Source: Channa striata
Taxonomy: Eukaryota; Chordata; Actinopteri; Anabantiformes; Channidae
NCBI GenBank assembly: GCA_033026295.1
Contig: CM065179.1
Location: 310,001-374,000, forward strand
Reading direction: 5' to 3'
DNA length: 64,000 nucleotides
A program made the position numbers and the translations under genes. Below, piece after piece: positions 37,541-50,700 of this stretch (the first letter of the stretch is position 1; each line of letters opens with the position of its first letter). The notes under the pieces are model-generated. The model saw nothing but the letters and a program-made list of their open reading frames with translations. It was not told the origin of the DNA and ran no database searches.

Positions 37541-37794
37541 GGCCGTAGGAGAGAGACTGGATGCAGTTTGGTGTAGCCAGCTGGAGATTGTGCTGGCAGA
37601 CGCTTCAGCGTGAATGCTAAACGGTGCTAATATCCCCATCCAGGCTGCAGTATTCCCACATCTGGAAGCAGATCAGTCACGTTCTACAAAAACAACGCCT
37701 AAATGATTGCGCTGTAGAAAGATGTGTGCTTCGGTTGAATCAAACGCAGAGGGAAAGATAAAGTAACGTATCGTTCCTTCACTTTAGGACGTCC

Positions 37795-38060
37795 TGTGCT
37801 GAATTTCTTCCCTAGAGACCTCCTTCATCCTTCCTTTCCTTGCTCTTTTCCTCAAACTCCTCTCCCAACTCCCTCGCCCTTGTGTCATCCTTTCTCTGAC
37901 CGCCTCTCATCCTCCCCCTCCCCCCCCCTCCATTCCATCAAACTCTCCCCCACCGTCTTATCTGCCTGCATCTTCCCCTCCCTCCATCTGTGTCTCTCCA
38001 CACATGTTTCAGGGCTGGAACCCATGTCCTCCTCCTCCCCAGCAGCTCCTCCGTGTTAGC
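37795..38060 (+). repeat. polypyrimidine-rich low-complexity tract
   Basis: A C/T-dominated stretch containing CCTCCCCCTCCCCCCCCTCC near 37911-37930. The 87-aa Pro/Ser-rich ORF is an artefact of composition. Confidence 0.75.
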
Positions 38061-39774
38061 CGGTGGTCTCTCAAGGTCCCCATGGGATCGAAGGTATTCT
38101 CCTCCTCATCACCCAGCACAGTGGAATAGATGACTGACGTAATACTCTGAAGTAACTGAGGGTGAAATAATAAGATAGGAGAGCAATATGCTCACATATT
38201 CATACGTATGTGCAGATGAGCCAGGAAAAGAAGGCTGGACTATCTGTTGGCTTTCTTCTGGTAAATATGAGAAACACTCAGGAAGGTCACTCTGTATGTG
38301 GCAGTTGGCTGTTTACATTCTCTGAGCACTTCACGGTCCCCCCTCCCCTTCTCATCCTTCAGGTCAGGGGTGAGAAGTCATAGGCTAAAGGCGAGGTTGC
38401 GGCCTGCTTCTGCCGGAGGAGAGGAGCTGGTGTTGGAGGACCCCCTCGCCCAACCCCTCAGTTTAGTCTGAGAGGAGAGCGGCCTCCTCCTCCTCCCCTC
38501 GTGCACATCTGGCTGCCCCTAGAATGCTCATTTGGAGGGAAAACAAGAATGTTTTTATTTCCCAGGAGAGAAGAAGAACTCCAGAGTGAAACCGCAGAGT
38601 TAAAACACAGAGAGGCATCCTGGGCCCTCAGACAGCCTGCTTCATCTGTGATGGGGATGGGTTTATCTTTAGTCCGTCATACTCTCTTCCCATAGGCTTT
38701 TTGCCCTTAGCGCCATGATTATGTACACACCATGGACCAGCCCATTTCATAATTAAGTTCATATACAACTCTATTTTTCATAAGCAGGACTGTCTAGGTC
38801 ACATTAAAATGGAGTGCTGAAACATTTATATTCAATGTGTCTGCAAGCGAATCCCAGTATACACTGTTCTAACATGGGCAAACGTTTCAACAGTTTGAAT
38901 AAATCCTTCACATGCACCTATATTTTTGTATGAAATGTGTAACATTTTTCTTACTGTACCATAATAACATACATGCACAGAGCTATTGTGACGGCAAATT
39001 GCAGTACACATAATTAAAATGACAACATATTTCTTTTCCCCAAAATATCCATCTATATATTCATAACTATTTCATGGTTGACTTTAGATTCTTGAAGGTT
39101 ATGAAAAGATTGTGGTCTGGCCTTCACACACAATGTGTTCATTAATCTTTTAACATAACCACATTTTTTCTTTCCTGAACCAAAGGGCTTTCTGGTAGTT
39201 AATGCAGTTCTTCATCGCTGCACCATTGAAACATACGTGTCAGCATCATGCTGCTGGTTGCATTACAGCATTTAATGATTGAGAACTTTCACTTCATTTC
39301 TTGAATGAAGCTTTTTTTTTGTACGAAAACACAACAAAACCAGCATAAATTAATGTCACATTTCCTTTATTGCAGATGCAACATTTCCACAATGTTTGTA
39401 CTGTTTGTTCTGTAGCTGTCGGAGATACAGCAGGTCTCCTGCACTGCCTGACAGACAGACACTAAAAGCTAGTCAGACATTTGTTTTCATCAAAGACTGA
39501 TCAATAGCCGATTTCTCAAATGAAGAAGCAGCTCCCCAGCTCTGTTCCTCCTTCATCTGTGGAACCTCTCTGAATGTCCTGGACAACACACAGTCGCGGA
39601 CACACAGCTGTGCTCTATTATAGCAGTGTACAGTAGCTGTGTTTCCACCTCTTGCCTCCAGCCGTCTCCATGACTGTTATTGGAAATGTAGCGCTGCTAT
39701 GGGAGCGAGCTCGTGGCGGATTTATATGACACAGGTGCCCACCGTGGACAGATATTCACACACACCCACTTGGA
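38061..39774. other. unique intronic sequence
   Basis: No gene or known repeat was recognised. 38700-39400 is AT-rich. Confidence 0.6.
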
Positions 39775-39985
39775 CATCTACACAAGTGAGGACAGTCATT
39801 GACATAATACAGTCCCCAGCCCCTTCCCCTAACCAAACCTCAATTCTAACCCTGACCATAAAACCCAGTCTTGACCCTCCAAAATCCCTTTAAAGTTGTG
39901 AGGACCGGCCAAAATGTCCTCACTTCCCTAAAAAGGTCCTCACTCTGATGGTAAAAAACAAAATCTGGTTCTCACTATGTAGTAT
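39775..39985 (+). repeat. dispersed repeat with CCCTAA-type core, copy 2
   Basis: The sequence runs ACAAGTGAGGACAGTCATTG, ACATAATACAGTCCCCAGCC, CTAACCCTGACCATAAAACC, CTTTAAAGTTGTGAGGACCG, AAAATGTCCTCAC, then GGTAAAAAACAAAATCTGGT. It is the fullest of the three copies. Confidence 0.8.
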
Positions 39986-41350
39986 TTACAGGAAGTCGCG
40001 CACTCACTCACAAGGAGACACGCGCGTGGACAAGCCCACAAAGACTGGATCTCATGTCAACCACTTAATGTCTACACTGCTCACAAGTCACAGCACACTT
40101 CAGACATACACACACATTCTCACATGTGTCTGAACTGCTTAGAGATATATCCGTAGCAGGCTGAAAATATTCCCCCGGCTCCTCTTGCTTCTGCCTGCTG
40201 GATAACCTCATCTGATTCTGATTTTTGACTTTGCAGATTGAATATGACAAAATGTCTTTAATTTTAACCTAATATATTTTCTTCTTTGCCCCTGATGTCT
40301 AGAGTGCTCTTTTTGTTCTGGGAATATGCCAGGTATTTCCCCTGTGCACTGTCCTCGCTTTCCAATATGGAGGAGGCCAGAGGTATGCTCAGGGCTCATT
40401 TTCTCTCTGGCGATGTGCACTGTTCTAATATAGCTAGGAATAATGGAGAATCAGTTTCCCTCTGGGAAGCAAAGACATTCCAGGGAAGAGCAGCTCGGTG
40501 TCTTCACGGCACAGAATGTCTGCTAAAATTCTAGCAATATACTTTAGATCAAACTGCTACATGGCTACAGTATGTCTACGGCTGATGGATCTCACTGGGT
40601 TTATGGTTTCATATATGAACAAGTTTCTTTAGCCAAGAAATTAAAACTGAAATAGATTAGTGCCTGAATGTGTAGCCCAGAATGTATTTACCTTATGAAA
40701 AAAACTTTGCACCAAGGCTTCACTGTCGAGTTATAATTTAGACCTGAAGCTGAAACATTTGGGACCCTTTGACCCAAAGAGTATACTGCTGTAAACCCAC
40801 ATGTGCTAATGTAGTGTTAGACATGTGTATCTTGTCAGCCCATCCTTTCTGATGTTCCTCCCACTAGAGTGAAGGGCCGAGGCTCCCTGTGTGCCACATG
40901 GTACTGATTCAGCCCATTAACGGGCTCCTTTCCTTAATGAACCAGCACGTTGTAATGTTTTCACTTGAGCAACTCACGTGTCACCCGGGCAGGGTTTTGA
41001 AGCTTGATGTTGTTTGAAGATCTACATCTGGATTTGAGCATCACCATTAGCTTCTCTATTGAGCACAGTTACCTGGCTATAGTTGTGAGCACTGTTGTGA
41101 CCCACATACGGTGTCAACATTTAAAGCGAACATCTTTAAAAAAAATCTCTGCAGCAGTGTAAGAATTATTTACTGCAGGCATTGTTATGCTGAAGCGAAA
41201 TAGCCATGAGGGCTAAACATTCAGTAAAAAGAATACATCTAAATGTTGTTCTGTCTAGACAGTGTAAAGGATGAAGGAACTTCCCTTACATTGAGTAGAG
41301 CGAAGAGAAATCTTAGGAGAGTTTATTTAGAAAAAGTAGTGAATCTTTAT
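39986..41350. other. unique intronic sequence
   Basis: Nothing coding. A near-palindromic GCCCATTAACGGGC lies at about 40912, close to a CACGTG E-box at about 40976. Confidence 0.6.
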
Positions 41351-41420
41351 GTGAAGTGCCTTGTGACGATCATGTTGTTCATTGGTTATATATAAATAAA
41401 GGTTAATTGAAATGAATTAA
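41351..41420 (+). repeat. L2-type LINE 3' tail, short plus-strand fragment
   Basis: GTGAAGTGCCTTGTGACGAT then TATATATAAATAAAGGTTAA and TTGAAATGAATTAA is a diverged sense version of the 3' end seen inverted at 45072 and 25291. Confidence 0.55.
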
Positions 41421-44124
41421 TCTTTAGTCAGAAATCTGATGCTTCAGCATTTTAATGTCTTCTGCATATTTGCATGCTTATTTCTAAAGAAATAAGTATT
41501 AAAAGGTAAACGTTTTGTTGGCTCCGCATTTACAGTGACAATGAACTTGTTTGTCTGGTTTTGGTTTTATCACCAATCGTTTGGCAAAATGGCCTAATAC
41601 ATTACAATTCATTCATATTTAAACAAATCTATACACAAATACTTCATGATGCAGTCTAAACCCTTAGGTAATCATAGCTGTTGCAATGTTTGAAGTCCTC
41701 AGTCAAAAGTTTTGCCTCTTAAATTACTCAGCAGTGCCAAAAAACAAACCCACAGTTGATGTGTTGTGGTGCTGAATACACACACGTGGCTCTTTTTCTA
41801 GACGGTGAAATTTTCAGATATGAAGGGTGTCTTGTTGTAAAATGGCCATTAAGAAATGACCGCAGTCATGCGTGAGGAGCATGTTTACTTGAATTAAACG
41901 GTTTTTGTGCCCAGTGCAGACTCACAAATCAGCTGCAAAGCCAACAGCAGAGGTGTCATTCAGTCTTTTCTTGTTGACACACAGCCTTGCTGAATAATTG
42001 TTTCAGCCATAGGGTCTTTGTGTGGCTTTCCTTGCATATTTTTGCACAGAAAATGGTTTATTTTTTTATTGCAACATGAAGACAACCACCCTTTTACCTG
42101 TTAGCTGTCACCACACCTGTATGATGTCATTGCCGCAGGTGTTTCTTGGGTCTTTTTAGGTTATGTGCATTTATCAGATACGTATCTTTAGATGTCTGTT
42201 GTGTATCACAAATAGCTCAGTGGTTGTGTACTTGAGCAGGAGAGATGAAGGAATATGTCGTAGATTCTTATCGGACCGGGCTAATTATTTCCATGTGATT
42301 CTGTGACCACTCTGTGTATTTGCTGAGACCGTTGGAATCCCAGCAATTAGTCTCTCTTAAATTTCACTCCCATCCTTTCGTGTTCATCACATAAAATGTA
42401 CCACTGAAAGAAGACCCGGTCCAGTTCTGAACTTCACAGCGCCTAGGGCTTTTACTGCCTCTGAGCTCGACTCACTCACTCCGGTGGTCTACAAGCCTGG
42501 GAACAGGCCTCTCTGCAAAAACACATACACATCAAGGAAAAAATGTTACTTTGAGATCATATTTCCTTTTGTTCAAAGGATCTGCTTTCATTATTATTTT
42601 AGAAGGCAGCACTGCTGATTGTGAGTTTCTGTTTCATTTGGCGTAGATTATTATTTTGCATAATTGGCTTTTAACAAGGTTTAAGCTTAAGCATGTAAAG
42701 AAGCCTGTCTTGGTCCGTACCACCCACCCACAAGGTCTGGTCAAGGTTAACCTCCACCAGATCTGCTGGCAATTGTTTCCACGGCATTACAGCGATTAAA
42801 TACATTAGCAAAGCTGGTTGTAGACAGCCTCTAACAAAGTAAAGTATCTTCATTATGTTTTACTTTTTGCTACTACTCCCATCCCAGATTGAAATGTTGT
42901 CATCTTTCTGCGAAAAACCTTTCTATAAAGTTAGTTTGCAGATTAAGATTTTGCATAAAAAAACTGTACAAGACTAAACTATCAAGCCACATACAAGGCA
43001 GCAAAGCTGCCACATTTAATTGCTGCATACACATACTGTAATACTAAATATATCAATTTCCATAAATGTTTATTTAATTAGTCCAGCTGTGTAAACACAG
43101 ACGTTTTCTCTGTGCACATTGAGCTGGCAGCTCTATCATTTTTTCTGAAGATAGGTTTCTGCAAAACAAAACAGTGAGCTAAAAGACACTAAAGCCCCTT
43201 TTAGATCACATCCGAAGGTGTTGACTTTGTCTGAATGAGACAGTTTTGAAGCAGTTTTCTCCCACATGGCCTAGAACCCTGAACTTCTCTGGACATTAAC
43301 AGGAGCAAAAACCGTGTGTGACATGGTCGACTCTGCCCACCATCTTGTTGGTGGGCACCAAAAGGGTCGTTTTGCGTATGTGATGGCACAATTTCAGCGA
43401 ATGTTTTTCTGTCGGTCATATATGAGAGTAGAGACAAACAAAATTTGTGAGTGTTAAAGTTGTTTTTAGACTTTATTTTAAGTATAAAGTATTACAAGGT
43501 AAAACATGACTGAACACATAAAACAACTGTCTTTTTGGGGGTGTCAATAATTTGTTATTTTACTTCTTAGCCACCACTAAGGTACAACAAACCATCACTT
43601 TGTGTTTTGGTATTTGCATAAATTACTACTAAATAAACTGCAAAGCGACTGTGTGTGTTTCTGTCAATGACAAATGCAGGTTTTCACAGTAATATTGGTG
43701 TTTTACAATTAACAATTAATCTCACAGAATTCTCTTGATTTCACTTGTAGTTGTTTCCCATTTCCTCTTTAAATAGCAGTTTGAAATCATATAATTCAAT
43801 AAATTTCCTGTTTTCATGTGAAAATAATGCTTCCCCAGATCAGATTAAGGGTTGGCTTGACATGATTGTGATGACAGAGGTAATTGAGGCTGCAAATGCC
43901 AGTTAAGGGTTGAAAAAGTCACAATCAAGGGTGAAAGACCTTTGTGTATAATAAACTCATAGCAACACATGCACATGATGAGAGAGCTTTTATCAGAGTT
44001 TACTGTTACATAAAGGGGCATTGTTGTTGGCTCACTCAAGCTGCTGCCTCCCTCTGAGCCTAAACTGTTATCTTATCAAAACAAAGGATTCTTTGAATAT
44101 TTAGATTCAGGGAAACACCCTGAG

Positions 44125-44128
<4 letters not shown>
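41421..44128. other. unique AT-rich intronic sequence
   Basis: No gene was recognised. A perfect 8-bp-stem hairpin (TGCCCACC, 8-nt loop, GGTGGGCA) lies around 43335-43358. Confidence 0.6.

Positions 44129-44157
<29 letters not shown>
44129..44157 (+). repeat. (GT)n microsatellite
   Basis: About 14 uninterrupted GT units. Confidence 0.93.
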
Positions 44158-45071
44158 ATTGGAAGGAAAATATTTCCCACTAAGTCGCAGAGAGTGTGCT
44201 TGGGGGAAATTCAAAACACTTCTGTCGTTTGTTCTGTATCTTGCTCTCTTCCCAACTGTCGCTAGCTTACAGAAAGTGCTCTGTTTCTTGTGAATTTTTG
44301 TGCGTGTGTGCATCCATCGATAGCACCCTTCCAGTGTTTGGGGGGTATTTAGGGATTTTGTACAATAATGTGTGTTGTAGAGAGAGTGTGTTTTATGTTT
44401 GGCAGAGAGAAACTGAATGAGAGTGACAGATTTTTTCATGATACATACCTCCGATCACACTGGCTCTATTGTTCGGAGGCTGGTTGCCGAGTAGATGAAT
44501 TCTCTAACCCTGCCTAATACTGCTGGATTGACTTTACAGTTTGGTCTACGGTGCTTTTTAAAGTTTATTATGTGCTGCATGTGTGTGCAGGTGCACATTT
44601 TCATTACTCAGAACCTTTATGCATGCTCATACAGCTGAGGAAAATGCTGGAAAGTTGTGGCTATAGATGCCAAGGCTGTTGGCCAAGAGCAGCACATGAA
44701 ATATTAAGAGCTTCTACTGATCTTCTACTGCAGCAATGTAGAGTTTGACAGATGCTAGACTCGACCGCAGTGAAGAAACAATGAGGTTCCTGGATAAAAT
44801 GCACAATTGTGTACACGGACACATCAATCAAACACATAACCCCCCACCTGTTCACTTGTTCGATTCAATTCAAATATTTAAGCCTGATGGTTTACCATCC
44901 CTCAGAAGGAGCTTCCCCTTCAGCAGAGATTACTGTTTTCAATCTTAACTAGGCAAAGAATGGGAGTGTTATTTGTTCTTTAAAATTTGTGTTGATTTGT
45001 GAAAATTCCATTTTTTGTCTTCCTTTATCAACAGTAAATGTAGTTGTATTGATTTATTTATTTTTACATGG

Positions 45072-46595
45072 TCAATATTCAATTGAATTCAATTCAACTT
45101 TATTTATATAGCGCCAATTTACAACAAGGTCATCTCAGGGCACTTTGTATAGTCTTGACTTTATTATGTAAACAGGTAGAGAAAACCCAACAAATCCCCC
45201 TTGAGCAAGCCATAGGCAACAGTGGAGAGGAAAAACTCCCTTTAACGGAAGAAACCTCCAGCAGAACCAGGCTCAGGGAGGACGGCCATCTGCCTTGACC
45301 GGTTGGGCTGAGTGGAAAGTGGAGAGAGAAAAGAACAGAGCAACAAAATTAACAACAAAACATTGAGCAGGTTAATAGGACCAGTAGCTGCACACTGGAG
45401 GACACACAGCACCAAATCCGGGGACACCTGAAGACAGGGAAAGAGAGGGAGAAAGACGACTACGGGACAAAGAAGACACAGAGTTAATGTCATACAATGG
45501 TGACATTATAGATGTGGGGTGAAAGGAGAGAATGAAGAGAAGAGGAAGTGGCTCAGTGCAGAGTCCCCCAGCAGTCTAAGCCTATAGCAGCATGACTATA
45601 ACCAACTATAAGCTTTATCAAAAAGGAAGGTTTTGAGCCTAGTCTTAAAAATAGAGAGGGTGTCTGCTTCCCGCACCTGGACTGGGAGCTGGTTCCACAG
45701 GAGACGAGCTTGATAGCTAAAGGCTCTGCCTCCCATTTTACTTTTGGAAATTCTGGGAACCACAAGTAGGCCTGCATTTTGGGACCGACGTGGTCTAGTA
45801 GGATGATATGGTACTAGGAGATCTTTTAAATATGTTGGGGCTTGGCTGTTTAAAGCTTTATAGGTAAGAAGAAGGGTTTTAAATTCTATTCTGCATTTAA
45901 TTGGAAGCCAATGGAGAGAAGCTAATGAAGGTGAAATATGATCTCTCTTATCAATCCCAGTCAGTAATTTTGCTGCACCATTTTGGATTAATTGGAGGCT
46001 TTTTAGAGAGTTACTGGGGCAGCCTGAAAGTAGAGAATTACAATAGTCCAATCTAGAAGTAACAAATGCATGAACCAATTTTTCAGCATCGCTTTGGGAT
46101 AGGATGCTCCTAATTTTGGCAATGTTCCGTAGGTGGAAGAAGGCTGTTCTAGAGATTTGTTTTTATGTGTGAGGTAAATGACAAATCCTGGTCAAAAATG
46201 ACTCCAAGATTCCTTGCAGTACTACTGGGGGCCAGAGTTATGTCGTCTAAAGTAGCGATATGGTTAGAAAACATGTTTCTTAGACTTTTAGGCCCAAATA
46301 CAATAACTTCAGTTTTATCTGAGTTTAGAAGAAGAAAATTATACGTCATCCAGTCTTATGTCTTTTAGACATGCTTGTAGTTTGATTAATTTATTTGTTT
46401 CCTCAGGTTTAATAGATAGATATAACTGTGTGTCATCAGCGTAGCAGTGAAAATTTACAGAGTGTTTTCTAATAATGTTACCAAGGGGAGACATATATAG
46501 AGTAAAGAGTATTGGTCCTAACACAGAGCCTTGTGGAATTCCGTAACTAACTTTTGTGTATGTCGAAGATTCATCATTAACACGAGCAAATTGGA
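45072..46595 (-). mobile_element. L2-type LINE, 5'-truncated, with reverse transcriptase remnant
   Basis: The right part encodes (minus strand) GIPQGSVLGPILFTLYM and HCYADDTQLYL, the latter being the reverse-transcriptase catalytic YADD box, then LNSDKTEVIVFGP. It continues into the CNSLLSGCP, LASLHWLPIKCRIEFK and FDKAY C-terminal region typical of fish L2-clade LINEs. The left part (45072-45590) is the 3' UTR ending, on the + strand, at ATTCAATTCAACTTTATTTA. Homology fades near 46595, so the element lacks the endonuclease and the start of the RT. It lies antisense to gmds. Confidence 0.9.
45596..46595 (-). pseudogene. L2 LINE ORF2 C-terminal remnant (reverse transcriptase), frameshifted
   Basis: Three minus-strand reading blocks (about 46340-46595, 46149-46349, 45596-46078) in different frames align in order to one LINE polymerase: RT palm with YADD, connection region with the NLGVIFD motif, then the 160-aa C-terminal domain containing LVPYHPTRPRRS and ending FDKAYSWL. 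Breaks near 46345 and 46080-46150 make it non-functional. In life the enzyme copies LINE RNA at a nicked target. Confidence 0.88.
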
Positions 46596-47699
46596 ATCTA
46601 TACAAATAAACACAAATAAACATAGTTACAACTAAGCAACAGATCCCGTGTAGATGGGGCATACGGCAGCCCCTTACCCTGGTTTGGGTTCTAGATAAAA
46701 ATAGATCACGAATACTGACTATAATTAATCAGATGTTTTAGTTGCCAAAGCCTGACCAACCTCTGCCTATATCACAGTTTTAGTAACCCGGAAATGCAGC
46801 CGTCGAAGAATTTGGAGGTGCTGCCTTAAAGCATGAGCAACGTTTTTCTCACATGTTTTTCTTATACATCTCTGTATTTGCCACTTGCACGGCAATTCCT
46901 TCACTCACAACCCTTCATCTGTCTTTGTCTGGAGAAAGTGGGCCGTCCTCTGAGATAAAGACTTCCTGTAGTAACTCCCACTGCAGCTCCACAGGAAGGG
47001 CTAGAGCAGAAGTGTAAGGGCAGAGTTAGCACAGCCCCAGGCTCCATCACTGCCATCGACCCATTTATTATGGCTGCAGCAGGGCCGAGATGGTGGGAAG
47101 GTTCATGTTGAATGAGAGAAGATGGAGTAAAGAACACTGAGCGGGAGAAGGTGTGACAGATGGTTGAGGGAAGTCTTATGAGAGGGAGAAGTTAGATGGG
47201 TGTGTTTTACGTTCATTGGAGTGAGCAGAATTCCTGGTGTGTACAGTTGTAGATCAACTTTGACCCTGATGTGGACCTGTAGCAGCTCAGTGTACAACTA
47301 AACCCTCTGAGTAGGTCCAGGTTCCTTTCCCATCCTATCCATTCTGTTCCTGAGCCCTACAGTGCAGTATTCACAGTCTCTGCCCAGCTACTGTAGCATT
47401 TGAGCATTTCCTGTTTCATAGGAAGAAAGTGCTGACTTTGAAAGCCTCTGACACACAGATTGCCATATGTAAAGAATTTGCAAAGGTCAGCATGAACCTT
47501 TAATAATGGCTGAACCTCAGCACTGCTTTATTACCCTCTGGGTGTCTAACTGTGGAACCGTGTGGAACAACAGCCACAAGACTGCAGTATCCCTGCTGCA
47601 AAGCTCCAGTACAAACACAATCCATCCCTCCCTCTACGTCCCTCTCTCCCATAGCCAGGGGTGAGGCATCTGTTTCCTATGTTCAGTATGTGGCCGTTT

Positions 47700-47702
<3 letters not shown>
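46596..47702. other. unique intronic sequence
   Basis: Flank of the L2 element. No coding sequence was recognised. Confidence 0.6.

Positions 47703-47758
<56 letters not shown>
47703..47758 (+). repeat. (AC)28 microsatellite
   Basis: 56 bp of uninterrupted AC, one of the few long runs with CA on the gmds sense strand. Confidence 0.97.
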
Positions 47759-47760
<2 letters not shown>

Positions 47761-50700
47761 AGTCCATCTACAGTGTATGTGTTTGAACTGTTCCTATAAA
47801 GTGTAAGATAGTGTAAGATAAGTCAAAAATACAGTAAACAGCCGAGTGTGAGTGTGTGTCTGGAAGTGACTGAGTGCATTGTTTTGATGACTGGTGATCA
47901 TTTGTCCCATTCAGTGTCATTTGGCTCTGAGTTTATGTGTTGACGTCCTGATGTTATCACCTCAGTATCAACAGGGACACCACTCTCATCAGATCTGGTC
48001 TCCCTGCTGATAACACTGCTCAACTTGTGTGTGCGTGTGTGGATGGATGTATGAGGTGGTGGAGCTCTGTTTATTGAGAACAGAGCTTATGTTCGTGATG
48101 CAATCCCTGAGGGCCACTCTTATCTCTCCGTATGTGTGCATTTGTTATTGGAAATTATAACTGCATATTTTTGTAGACAAGCAATAGAAGAAGAAAAGTT
48201 TGAGAAAATACAAAGCTATGACAGCATTTAGTGAATATTAGATCAACCTGACAAAAGTATGACATGAAAAACTAATGGCGATGTAAATGATGAGCAAATG
48301 CCGAACGGTTTGATATGTGTGGGTAGGGTGTACATGTAACAGTGGAAGTAGCTCAAAGTTTGCATAGTGACCATCGTCTTAACAGACCTTCTAATCTGAA
48401 CAGGCCATATCACGAGCACAATAATGGCTGCAGATGTCAGTGACTATTGTGCTTGTGTTGCTCCTCCAAGCTTCCAATATATCCTAAATGGCATATTAAT
48501 AGCACAGCCAAATTTAGTAAACTATTCAAAACTATGCATCTTGTAATTCGGCTGAATTCAACAATTAAAAAAACAAAGAATTTTGTAAAAGCCTCCTAGT
48601 TCTTAGATTTTTGTTTTTGCAAATGTTTTTGTCGTTCTAATGACGTGCTCAGTCTCCCAGTGATGGAGTAACGGATCACATGACTAAACTGATGAAAGGT
48701 CTGGACAAAGCGACATGTTGAAAGCAATAGGAACTCAAAACGCTCGTCGTTTGTTTGTGGTGTTGTTATGTTTGGCCTAAGCGTGCACAAATATTCCAGT
48801 TCAACATTTGTTTGTTTGTTTGTTTAAAGAGACATATGCTCGTTCAGTTTGGGGTCATTTCTAATTTGACAAACATGACAAGAAGAGAGTAAGAACATGT
48901 GCAGTTTAATATATGTAAGACAAGTAATTCTGCTGTTTTTGTAAATCTATTCGGTCAACAACGCAAAGACTAAAGCTAAATTCACAATTCCTGCCAAGTT
49001 CAACATTAGTCCTGTCAGTTTACTCAATGTCATCATCTGTCTGAAACGGTTGTAAGAATATTCAAATATGGTGCCAGGGCATAACTGAACCAATTTAAGT
49101 GTACGTTAAGTTTATACTATAACAAAAATATTGCTGCCTCATATCAGCATTTAGATTTTATCTTCTCCCTACTTTCTTCCCAACTGCTTTCTTTACCTCA
49201 TCTTATCTTCTCACCTTTATTCGTCTGTCTGCCATTCACCGTGTGTGTAACTCTGCAACAGACGGTGATGTCGTAATGATGTGATCAAAGCCAGAGGATG
49301 GGACTGGCAGGTGAACGAAAATTCCCACAGGAAACTTGGTGTGTGCCCGTGCGTTTCAGGAAACTGCAAGTGTGTTTGTGTTTGTGTTTCATGGCTCCCT
49401 TTGCACCTGCTGCGCCGCTCAGATAACGTTAATGAATCAACAATCACTCTGAGGGGAGATAAAGAGGCCAGAGGATGGAAGGGGATTTTATCTGTTTTTA
49501 AAATATTATGTTGTGCCCATGTTTTGTAAAAATGATGACTGTGCAGTTTCCCAGCTGTCCCCAAAGAGCCCGACCATCTCCCCGACCCTAACCTCTGTCT
49601 GCCACCTACAGCATTATCAGTGTTGTCTCAGTGGATGAAGATAAGGGACTGAACCGACTCGACACTGGTTTGTTCAACGACATCCTTTCCAAACCTTTCT
49701 TGTCAGTTTGTCAACAACGCTCATTACTACAGTATACCTGTAGTGGGAGTAAGAGGTGGTTAGTCGGGGTCATGGTTCAAAGCCCGATGGTTGGGTTGAA
49801 ACTGTAATGGAACAAGAACAATTAAAGGAAGTATACAGGAGCATGAGTGAAATATCCAAACTTCAGACCTCAGAAATGGCCTCTGTCTGATCCCTGGACG
49901 TTCTCATAGTGGTGTTAGTGTGCACTGAGCCCCAGTCAGCTATCATCCCTGCACCGCAGCTCCTGCAGTTGTTCTGTGTCTGGGTGCCTAGTTTTGTGAT
50001 AAAAAGGCTAAAAAACTGCGATGCACATTAAAATGTCTTTATGATGTTCTAAATTGCAGGGTCGTGCAGAACAGAACGGGGGCTCGGGTTTACTAATTGC
50101 TGTCCTTGCAGATTGCTAAGTACACTTTGAAACAAACCACTTGAAAAAAAAGCACTTGCTCTGACTTTGTAAAAAAGATGTGCTGTCGATTTGGACCAGG
50201 TCAAGTTTGGCTCCCCTTACGTTTGTTTTGGTTTGCGCTGGAGTGCCATATCTGCATTCAAGCATTCCTAAATGATCCGGGGGGAAACGAACCGGAGTTT
50301 CTAAGGTTCTAAGGTTCACACATTCACACCATTCGGGAGTCCTACAGAAATGAATAGTGCTTGACCCGTAGACCTCTGTACACGAGGATTAGCCTTTTCG
50401 CTTCAGTGTTGCAGATTCTTCAATTGGAAAAAGAAAAGTGCTGCTTGTTTTTGCTGCAGTACTATTGTTGGAAAGGGAGTGTGTAGAGCAGACTTAAACA
50501 GTTGGTGACTTGTAAAGTGGGGCATTTAAGATCATACTCATGATGTGGTTTAAGACACGTATAAAATCATACCGCATGTTTCCAGGCTCTTTGTTGTCAT
50601 CCCTTGTTCTCTCCCAAACTTTCCCGTCACTTCTCTCCACTGTAAAAGTCAAAAAAAGAAGGAAAAATACTGCGGTAGTGTTGAAGCTACACTTCAGACT

